From Gonium pectorale (Eukaryota; Chlorophyta; Chlorophyceae; Chlamydomonadales; Volvocaceae): 10,350 bases of DNA. Below, piece after piece: positions 1-9,300 of the stretch. Each line of letters starts with the position of its first letter. Position 1 is the stretch's first letter. The notes under the pieces were generated by a model that was not told the origin of the DNA, ran no database searches, and saw only the letters and a list, made by a program, of their open reading frames with translations. The position numbers and the translations under genes are program-made. Location: the NCBI GenBank assembly GCA_001584585.1, contig LSYV01000050.1, positions 235,198 to 245,547 of the forward strand. The letters are read 5' to 3'.

Positions 1-212
1 GGAAAACGCATACGACGAGCGTAAGCGCGAAAGTGATGGCGTCGGTGTAGGACCCAGCTCCCGAGGCAGTCGAAGGGGCGATGTCTCTGCATGTTAGTTC
101 GGCGGCGACCACCACCGTAGCCCCCGATGCGGCCCAGAATTCTCTCTGGGGTGACCCTATGCAATGCCGTGATAGAATGCGCTGTGCCTGTGTCTTTCAT
201 GCTTGACTGCAG
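1..212. other. Upstream flank or intron end before exon 1
   Basis: Only the last 30 or so bases (about 180-212) resemble the 3' ends of the other introns, ending in CTTGACTGCAG. The first 150 bases match none of the shared intron modules. One frame stays open from base 2 to about 94, but it contains no ankyrin-like text and no convincing phase-0 donor, so no exon is called. A GTAAGC at 21 could be a donor but would be in the wrong phase for that frame. Confidence 0.5.
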
Positions 213-311
213 GGCGGCTGGACGCCTCTTCATATTGCTGCTGCGAACGGACACGTGGAGGTCGTTGCAGCGCTGCTGAAGGAAGGCGCAAACAAGGAGG
301 CGGCAAAGGAG
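213..311 (+). CDS. Ankyrin exon 1 (type A)
   Basis: The exon follows a GACTGCAG acceptor and ends before GTGCGC. It reads GGWTPLHIAAANGH, then VEVVAALLKEGANKEAAKE. All core ankyrin positions are present: TPLH, the AA pair, NGH, the LL pair and GAN. It differs from the other copies by a charged KE pair after the LL and by ending AKE. It starts with Gly-Gly where most copies have Asp-Gly. By hand count it matches exon 5 at 85 of 99 bases, the lowest match of the four type pairs, so assignment to type A rests mainly on its neighbours: intron 1 resembles intron 5. Confidence 0.8.
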
Positions 312-3300
312 GTGCGCCCGGGCGGTGGCGGCGGCGGTTATGTTTGCGGGTGGGAGCGAGCTGCCGGTTGCCTGGTAGCAGGGACCTGGGGATCCAGACT
401 ATATGAATGGTCGCCCATGGGCTAATACTGATCATGGGCGCATAAATTGGTGGGTGGATGTGGCGGCAGCGGAGGGATCAATGGAGGCGGCCTGGCCAGG
501 ACTGGGGCCCCCGCTTCAAAGGTGGGATTCGGGGCGGGGAGTCAATGAGGGAATGTAGGGGTGGGCCGAGGATCAGCTGCTGTCGTATATCATTGTGATG
601 AGGGGTTGTTTCGCTTCGGCCCTATTACTGGCTGTCAGCAACAGCGGTATCTGAACTGAACCTGGCTGCTCTCCCCAGGTATGTAGTTGACTGCTGGTCA
701 TCAACCACCAACCAATCCCCGTCGCACCCTCGGGCTGCCTGTACCGTTTATGCATGACTGCAGGACGGCGCTACGCCTCTTCTCATTGCTGCTGAGAACG
801 GACACGTGGCGGCCGTTGCGGCGCTGCTGCAGGATGGCGCCAACAAAGAGGCAGGAGCCAAGGTGCGCCCGCCCGCTGGGCGGTGGTGGCGGCGGTATTG
901 TTTGTGGGTGGGAGCGAGTTGCCGGTTGTCGCCTGGCAGGATCATGGGCTCATGGGTGGCTGGATTTGCCGTACGAGCCGCGAGACCGGCAATTGACGTC
1001 ACTTACCATCCAGTAGTCGTACGCTGCCAGTGCGCTGCCCCCTCCAGAGCCCCTCCCTCCCTCCTTCCCTCTCTGATTGGGGCTAATCCATGAGGTGTCG
1101 GGTTAGTTAGGGGCGGTATGTACGGATTTTCTCGGCATATATCTCAGTAACGACCTCGTTGGTTGAAACGAAGCTGGGAGGCGGTGGTTTTGGTAGGAGG
1201 GGGATTGAGCGATGCATGGTTTTTGGAGAATGGCGGTCGGGGCTGCAGGCAGGCAGGAATGCAGGCAGTCATGGCAGTGCCCCTTCTACTCCCAACAACT
1301 GCAACTGCCACTGCTAGCAGCCTAGGTCGTGCATGCGCGGGTCGTGTGTGGGTGTGTATTCGGGGGGGGGGGGGGGCGTCCACCATCGACGTCCCGCGTG
1401 TTGACTGACAGCCAGCGTATGACAGCATTTGGGCAGATGCTGACAAGGCGACCTACTGCATCAAACAATCAACCGCCGGCTTGCTTCGCCCAAATCACAT
1501 GCATGCGCTCTGCCACCTACCGCCCCTGCCTGGTCTTCAACCACCAACCAACCCCGGACGCACCCTCGATTTATTTGGCTACCTGTGTCGTTCATGTATG
1601 GCTGTAGGGCGGCTGGACGCCTTTTCATATTGCTGCTCAGAACGGACACGTGGAGGTCGTTGCGGCGCTGCTGCAGGCGGGCGCCAACAAAGAGGCAGCA
1701 GCCAAGGTGCGCCCGCCCGCCGGGTGGTGGTGGCGGCGGTTATGTTTGTGGGTGGGAGCGAGGTGCCGGTTGTCTGGTAGCAGGGACCCGGGGATCCAGA
1801 CCATAAGATTGGTCACCTTGGCGGGCTGCTGCTGATCATGGGCGCACGGGTGGGTGGATGTGCCGTACTGGCCACCTTGCATGCCATGTACGACATGGAC
1901 CATCAATGCGGCACATGGTGCTATTGCGCCGGCCCCTCCAGCTTCTTCCCTCCCTCGCTCCCTGGTTGGGTCTCAGTGCAATACGGGCACATTGGCGCGG
2001 GAATAGGGGGGCGGGTCGGTGGGGAAGGTAAACAAAATAAAGGGGAGGCAGGATTTGGTTCTTTCGGTACATGGCTGTAAATAGAGACGGAAGCTGCGGT
2101 TGAGAAATTGAGGCGAGCTGGCCGGGACTGGGGTCGCCGCATGAAGAATCTGGTTCGGGGCGGTATGTCTCTTAATGTTTTCGGCATGTATCTTCGTAAT
2201 GACCACGTTGGGAGGCGATGGTGCTATTTGAAGGGGGGCGATGGATGCATTTTTGGAGAAGGGCGGTCGGGGCAGCAGGCAGGCAGGAATGCAGGCAGTC
2301 ATGGCAGTGCTCCTCCTCCCCCCAATAACTGCAACTGCCACTGCTAGCAGCCCAGGTCGTGCATGCGCGGGTCGTGTGTGGGTGTGTGTGGGTGTGTGTT
2401 CGGGGGGGGGCGTCCACCATCGACGTCCCGCGTGTTGACAGACAGCCAGCGTACGACAGCATTTGGGCAGATGCTGACCAGGTGACCTCCTGCATCAAGC
2501 ATTCAACCGCCGGCTTGCTTCGCCCAAATCACATGCATGCGCTCTGCCACCGCCCCTGCCTGGTCTTCAACCACCAACCGCCGACGCACCCTCGGGCTGT
2601 TGCCTGCACTGTTCATGCATTACTGCAGGACGGCTGGACGCCTTTTCACCTTGTTGCTCAGAACGGACACGTGGAGGTCGTTTCGGCGCTGCTGCAGGCG
2701 GGCGCCAACAAGGAGGCGGCAACAGAGGTACGCCCGCCGGCTGGGCGGTGGCGGCGGCGGTTATGTTTGTGGGTGGGAGCGAGTCGCCGGTCGTCACCTA
2801 GTAGCAGGGACCCGGGGATGCAGCCAGCTGGGTCGCTTTGGTATGCTGCCGCTGATTATGGGCGCGTGGGTGGTGGATTTGCTGTACGGGCAGAGCAGAA
2901 CGGCAAGGTACGACACGTACCATCTAGTCCTCGTACGCTGCCAGTGCGCTGCCCCCTTCAGAGCCCCTCCCTCCCTCCCTCCCTCTCTGGTTGGGGCTAA
3001 GCGCAATACGTACACATTGGCGCTGTGTAGTGTGTTAGGGGTGTGTGGGGTGAGCGGGGGGCCGGCCGGGGGGTTATGCTTCAGTTGTATGGCTGTTCAC
3101 TGCAGCGGTGGCGGCGGAGGGATGGATGGAGGCGGGCTTGCCGGGACTGGGGTCGCCGCATGAGGTGTCGGGTTAGTTAGGGGCGGTATGTCTCTAAGTA
3201 TTTTCTCGACATGTATCTCAGCAACGACCTCCTTTGTTGAAGCGAAGCTGGGACCCGGTGGTTTTATTGGGGGGGGCGATGGATGGTTATTGGAAAATGG

Positions 3301-6300
3301 TAGCAGGGCTGTATCCAGGCAGACGGGAATGCAGGCAGCCATGGCCGTGCCCCTCCTCCCCCCAACAACTGCAACTGCCTTTGCTAGCAGCCCAGAGCGT
3401 GCATGAGCGGGGCGGGTGTGGGTGTGTGGGTGTGTGTGTTGAGGCGGCGTCCACCATCGACGTTCCGCATGCTGACTGATAGCCAGCGTTACCAGCGTAC
3501 GACAGCATTTCGTCAGATGCTGACCTGGTGACCCTCTTGCATCGAGCAATCAACCGCCGGCTTGCTTCACCCGAATCACATGCATGCGCACTACCACCGC
3601 CCCTGCCTGCCCTTCAACCACCAACCAATCCCGGACGCACCCTCGATTGGGCTGCCTGTACCGTTCATGTATGACTGCAGGACGGCTGGACGCCTTTTCA
3701 TATTGCTGCTCAGAACGGACACGTGGAGGTCGTTGCTGTGCTGCTGCAGGCGGGCGCCAACAGGGAGGCGGCAACCAAGGTGCGCCCGCTGGGCGGTGGT
3801 GGCAGTGGTTATGTTTGTGCTTGGCGGTGGGGGTGGCATGCCGATTGTCGCCTGGCGGCAGGGGCTCGGGGGTCCAGACCACATGATTGGTCGCCATGGT
3901 CCATGTCGATGCTCATCATGAGCGCGTGGGTGGGTGGATGTGGCGGCGGCGGAGGGATCGATGGAGGCAGGGTGGCCAGGACTGGGGCCGCCGCTTCAAA
4001 TGTGGGGTTCGGGGCGGGGAGTCGATGAGGGAAGGAGGAGGGCGGGCGGAGGATGAACCGTCGTCGTACATCTTTGTGATGAGGGGGTATTTCGCTTCGG
4101 CCCTTTTACTGGCTATCGGCAACAGCAGTAGCTGAACTGAACCTGGCTGCTCTCCCCAGGTATGTAGTTGACTGCTGGTCATCAACCTCCAACCTATTCC
4201 CGACGCACCCTCGGGCTGCCTGTACCGTTTATGCATGACTGCAGGACGGCGCTACGCCTCTTTTTATCGCTGCTCAGAACGGACACGTGGCGGCCGTTTC
4301 GGCGCTGCTGCAGGCGGGCGCCAACAAAGAGGCAGGAGCCAAGGTGCGCCCGGGGTGGTATGTCTTTAAATGTTCTCGGCATATATCTCAGTAACGACCT
4401 CGTTGGTTGAAGCGAAGCTGGGAGGCGGTGGTTGTATTAGGGGGAGGCGATGGATGGTTTTTGGAGAATGGCGGTTGGGGCTGCAGGCAGACAGGAATGC
4501 AGGCAGTCATGGCAGTGCCCCTCTTCCCCCCGTCAACTGCCACTGTGTGATGTTACATCTGGGCCGACGCTGGCCAGGGGCGCTACCCGCCCCAACGCAA
4601 GACCACCTCAACGCCGCGAGGCGAGGGGTGTGGGGGACCGCTGTTCCCCCTTGCTCAACCCAAAGGGACAGCCTGCAGCCCTAAGCAACTGCAGCTGCCC
4701 TGCAAAACCCTCCGCAGCTGCTGCACATCTCAGTCCTTGCCGCACGGGACCAGCCCCTTAGTGTGGTGCTGGTCACGCGTTTCATAGCAGTCCAAACAGA
4801 AAAATGGGTCCAGATGGCCCGTTCGCCCGAGATCCTAGCGGCAAGGCGTGTCCTGAGAAGCCAATCAGCTCGCCACCGGCACTCTCACACGCGGCAGGCA
4901 AGCGCAGAGCCCTGCCCAGACGCATCGCATGCGCGCCTGGCAGGGCTGTAGTACGCACATAAGCGGCACCTAACCCGACACGCACCAACGCCAGCTGGAC
5001 CCCTGTTCCACCCTGTCGGTCCGAGTGACCGGCTCAACTCCTGACGTCCTGCCTCCTACCCTTTCCCCGCCGCCCAATCCCGCGCGCGCTCTCGAGCCTC
5101 CCGCGTTCCGGCATCTCCCTCCCCTGCCCTCCCAGTTACGTTGCAACCGCCCCCGTCTCAATCCCTATGGGATCCGCGCATCGAAGTTGCCCGTCCAGAT
5201 CGGGTGGTCGGGCCCTACGCCACCCCATCCCCGCCGTGGCACGCCCAGTTCCGCAAAGCCCTTAAGGCCTCTGCCACAGCTCCAGCACCGCACGCGCTTT
5301 GGCCACCTCCACGGGTGGTTGGCCTTCGTTCCTCGTGCGGTGCGCCGACTGGCGCTGCATCCTGCTGGGCGCCTGCGTGACGAGTGGCGGCCCGCAGCCC
5401 TGCCCGGGCCCTCTCCATTGCGCTCAGCGCAGCGCCGCCAGTGCAACCACGTCCCACGCACACTGCTGGAAGCCCGTCGGCGCCTCCGCCAGCCATATGT
5501 GGGCTCTGGTGATGCCGACGGGGGCGTGGGCTGCGATCTGCTGCACCACTGCCTGTGCTACGGGGCAGTCCCAGAAGTGGTGGGCTCGCGGCGAGCAAGG
5601 CTGTGGGCCCTCCCCGCCAAAGCCCCCACAGCCGCACGTTTCGTGCTGTGCCCCATGTAAGTGCGTGTTGCCAGGCAGTGGTAAACCGTCGACCGCCAGG
5701 CGCCAGAGCGTCTCCTTATGCTCTCGCTCCCACCGACGATGCCTCCGCCGCCTGGCTCCCTGGGCCTGGTGTGTGTGTTACGTCATGCGAATGTGCGTGC
5801 TTGCTTGTCGACAAGCTGCAAACAGACTAGGCAAACAGACTAGGTGGGGTAGGCGAGAGAGGCGAGGCAAACAGTCGAACAGTCGAGAAGTCTGGCATGC
5901 TAACCGGCAGCCCAACAAGCCATTACATCCGCATAGTACCCGCTTCACAAACCCGCTACGTGGCGCCCGCCGCCCTGGGGGACCCCGAGTGACTTAACGC
6001 TGCAATTGCGGCTGGGCTGGCTGAGCTGGGCTGGGCCGGGCTGGGCTGGGCTGCCCTCCAGACAGCAGAACCGGTAGTGTAGGAGTCGCGTTCGCGTGCC
6101 CGCTCGCTTGCTCGCTCGCTCTATGTTCGCGACGCCATATGACCACACCTGCGGGTGAGGAGCGCCGCGGGGTGAGCTGCGGTATCACGGGGCTGTCAAA
6201 ATGCGAGTTAACGTAATAGTGCGGTGCAAAGCAAAGTCCGGGGTCAGCCAGAGCCACAAAAATGGCTGATAAGCAATTCGCTGCGTACGGCAAACTAAGG

Positions 6301-9300
6301 GCTCTCCGGCAAAGTAGGGCCCAAAACGGGTGTGTGCGCCACTGCAGTTGTGTGTGTGGCTGTGGTTGTGCGGGGTAGTGGGTTTGGAAGGCATTCTCAG
6401 TAGTGCCTGGGGGCGCATGTGTGTCCCGAGGCCAACAACTGGTTGTGCAGGGGTGGGGGGCGTCCACCACCGACGTCCCGCGTGTTGACTGACAGCCAGC
6501 GTCACCAGCGTACGACAGCACTTCGATGGATACTGACCAGGAGACCTCCTGCATCGAGCAATCAACCGCCGTCTTGCTTTGCCCAAATCACATGCATGGC
6601 GCTCTGCCACCGCCCCTGCCTGGTCTTCAACCTCAAACCAACCCCGGACGCACCCTGGATTTGACTACATGTGTCGTTTATGTATGGCTGCAGGGCGGCT
6701 GGACGCCTTTTCATATTGCTGCTCAGAACGGACACATGGAGGTCGTTGCGGCGCTGCTGCAGGCGGGTGCCAACACGGAGGCGGCAACACAGGTGCGCCC
6801 ACCCGCCGGGTGGTGGCGGCGGCGGTAATATTTGTGGGTGGGAGCGAGGTGCCGGTTGGCAGCAATGGCCTAGGGACCCAGACCACATAATCAGTCGCCT
6901 TGGTGGGCTGCTGCTGCTTATCATGAGCGCGCTTAGTTGGGGGACGGTGGATTTCTTAGGGGGCGGCGATGGATGGTTTTTGGAGAATGGCGGTCGGGGC
7001 TGCAGGCAGACAGGAATGCAGGCAGTCAAGGCAGTGCCCCTCCTGCCCCCAACAACTGCAACTGCCACTGCTAGCAGCCTAGGTCGTGCATGCGCGGGTC
7101 GTGTGTGTGTTCAGGGGGCGGGGTCCACCATCGACGTCCCGCGTGTTGACTGACAGCCAGCGTACGACAGCATTTGGGCAGATGCTGACCTGGTGACCTA
7201 ATGCATCGAGCAATCAATCGCCGGCTTGCTTCACCCAAATCACATGCATGCGCTCTGCCACCGCCCCTGCCTGGTCTTCAACCAACAACCAACGCCCAAT
7301 GCACCCTCGGGCTGCTGCCTGCACTGTTCATGTATGACTGCAGGACGGATGGACGCCTCTTCACCTTGTTGCTCAGAACGGACACGAGGCGGCCGTATGG
7401 GCGCTGCTGCAGGCGTGCGCCAACAAGGAGGCGACAAACAAGGTGCGCCCGCCCACTGGGCGGTGGCGGCGGCGGTTATGTTTGTGGGTGGGAGCGAGTC
7501 GCCGGTCGTCGCCTAGTAGCAGGGACCCGGGGATGCAGCCAGCTGGGTCGCCTTGGTATGCTGCTGCTGATCATGGGCGCGTGGGTGGTGGATTTGCCGT
7601 ACGGGCAACGAGAACGGCAAGGTACGACACGTACCATCTAGTCCTCGTACGCTGCCAGTGCGCTGCCCCCTCCAGAGCCCCTTCCTCCCTCCCTCCCGCT
7701 CTGGTTGGGGCTAAGCGCAATACGTACTCATTGGCGCTGTGTAGAGTGTTAGGGGTGTGGGGGGTGAGCGGGGGGCCGGCCGGGGGGGTTATGCTTCAGT
7801 TGTATGGCTGTTCACTGCAGCGGTGGCGGCGGAGGGATGGAGGCGGGCTGGCCGGGACTGGGGTCGCCGCATGAGGTGTGTCGGGTTAGTTAGGGGCGGT
7901 ATGTCTCTAAGTATTTTCTCGGCATGTATCTCAGTAACGACCTCTTTGGGAGGTGATGGTTATAGTTGAAGGGGGGGCGATGGACGGTTATTGGCTGCAG
8001 GCAGGCGGGAATAATGCAGGCAGTAATGGCAGTGCCCCCCCCGTCACTGCAAATTCCGACAGCAAGCGAACGACAGCATTTCGGCAGATGCTGACCAGGC
8101 GACCTACTGCATCCAGCAATCAACCGCCGGCTTGCTTCACCCAACTCACATGAATGAGCACTTCCACCGCGGCTACCTGGTCTTCAACCACCAACAAACG
8201 CCCCACGCTCCCTCGATTGGGCTTCCTGTACCGTTTATGTATAACTGCAGGACGGCGGGACGCCTCTTTACATTGCCGCTCAGAACGGACACATGGCGGC
8301 CGTATGGGCGCTGCTGCAGGCGGGCGCCAACAAAGAGGCAGCAGCCAAGGTGCGCCCGCCCGCCGGGTGGTGGTGGGTGGGAGCGAGGTGCCGGTTGCCT
8401 GGTAGCAGGGACCCGGGGATCCAGACCATAAGATTGGTCACCTTGGCGGGCTGCTGCTGATCATGGGCGCACGGGTGGGTGGATGTGCCGTACTGGCCAC
8501 CTTGCATGCCATGTACGACATGGACCATCAATGCGGCACATGGTGCTATTGCGCCGGCCCCTCCAGCTTCTTCCCTCCCTCCCTGGTTGGGGCTCAGTGC
8601 AATATGGCTACACTGGCGCAGGGATAGGGGGGCGGGTCGGTGGGGAAGGTGGAGGAATGGGAGGGGGGCAGGATTTGGTTCTTTCGGTACTTGGCTGTAA
8701 ACAGAGGTGGAAGCTGCGGCCGAGGGATCAATTGAGGCATGCAGGCTGGCCGGCACTGGGGTCCCCGCTTCCAATGTGGGGTTCGGGGCGGGGAGTCGAT
8801 GAGGGAACGAGCGAAGGGGGACGGGCGGAGGATCAGCCGTCGTCGTGCATGTTTGTGATCAGGGGGGATCGCTCCTGCCCTTGTATTGGCTGTGTGCAAC
8901 AGCGATGTCTGCACTGAACCTTGCTGCTCAAACCAGGTATCTAGATACTTGACGACCTCGACTGGAGGATCGGGCAGGAAGGCGGTTTGATATTAGGATT
9001 TCGCTGTTTCGCGGAGGCATCGGAGAATAGTGGCAGGGGCTGCAGGCAGGCAGGAATGCAGGCAGTCATGGCAGTGCCCCTCCTCCCCCCAACAACTGCA
9101 ACTGCCACTGCTAGCAGCCTAGGTCGTACATGCGCGGGTCGTGCGTGTGTGTGTGGTGGGGGGGGAGCTCCACCAACGCCCCGCATGTTGACTGACAGCC
9201 AGCATATGACAGTGATTTTGGCATCTGCTGACCAGGCGTACTACTGCATTTAGCTTGCTTTACCCAAGTCAGATGAATGCGCACTACCACCACCCCTGCT

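Larger units (their letters stand above)
863..1607 (+). other. Intron 2 (745 bp)
   Basis: In order it contains the donor-proximal module (863-945), a TCGTACGCTGCCAGTGCGCT and CCCTCC-rich part (1015-1080) also seen in introns 4 and 8, a CTCGGCATATATCTCAGTAA segment (1091-1190), and the long GCAGGCAGG/pre-acceptor unit (1211-1607). This is the fullest form of the modular intron. Confidence 0.7.
5778..6450. other. Remainder of the intron 6 insertion, unrecognised
   Basis: About 670 bp between the LINE fragment and the resumed intron module. It matches no other part of the window, and no frame looks like a known protein. It contains short tandem repeats (5819-5844, 6010-6053, 6099-6121). It could be a decayed 5' part of the same element, a second insertion, or unrelated filler DNA. 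Confidence 0.45.
4344..6693 (+). other. Intron 6 (2350 bp), with deletion and insertion
   Basis: After GTGCGCCCG the sequence jumps to the CTCGGCATATATCTCAGTAA segment (4352-4435), losing about 240 bp relative to intron 2. A truncated GCAGG unit (4447-4545) is then broken by about 1.9 kb of unrelated DNA, including a LINE relic on the minus strand. The standard pre-acceptor module resumes at about 6451. Confidence 0.7.

Noticed and set aside
2..94. Open frame at the left edge as a possible upstream exon
   Set aside because: No ankyrin motif, and no donor that fits both a good splice signal and phase 0.
157..435. Open frames of 60-170 codons on the minus strand over each ankyrin exon, with recurring RPPRVRSEQQ-like text
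   Set aside because: They are the antisense of the duplicated exons. They recur only because the exons recur, they lack consistent starts and ends, and high GC keeps such frames open by chance.
1585..1806. Second plus-strand frame over the exons with RLDAFSYCC or RLFILLLRTDTW text, repeated in most copies
   Set aside because: It is the same exon DNA read one or two bases out of frame. The in-frame reading is a textbook ankyrin repeat flanked by splice sites, whereas these frames run into introns and stop at differing points.
2965..2990. CCCTCC repeats as a CRISPR-like or telomeric array
   Set aside because: They are short pyrimidine microsatellites inside introns, without spacers and without a telomeric unit.
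3092..3104. CTGTTCACTGCAG, an acceptor-like site in intron 4 with a copy in intron 8
   Set aside because: The bases after it are GGTGGCGGCGGAGGG-type repeats with no ankyrin reading and no matching donor at 99 bp.
5025..5660. Plus-strand 211-codon open frame in the intron 6 insert
   Set aside because: Its sequence is Pro/Arg/Leu-rich with no recognisable domain, and it lies opposite the reverse-transcriptase-like minus-strand text, so it is best read as a shadow of the LINE relic.
4546..6450. Insertion as a DNA transposon with terminal inverted repeats
   Set aside because: Comparing the two ends by eye showed no inverted repeat; the reverse-transcriptase text and TGTAA-ended border fit a LINE better.
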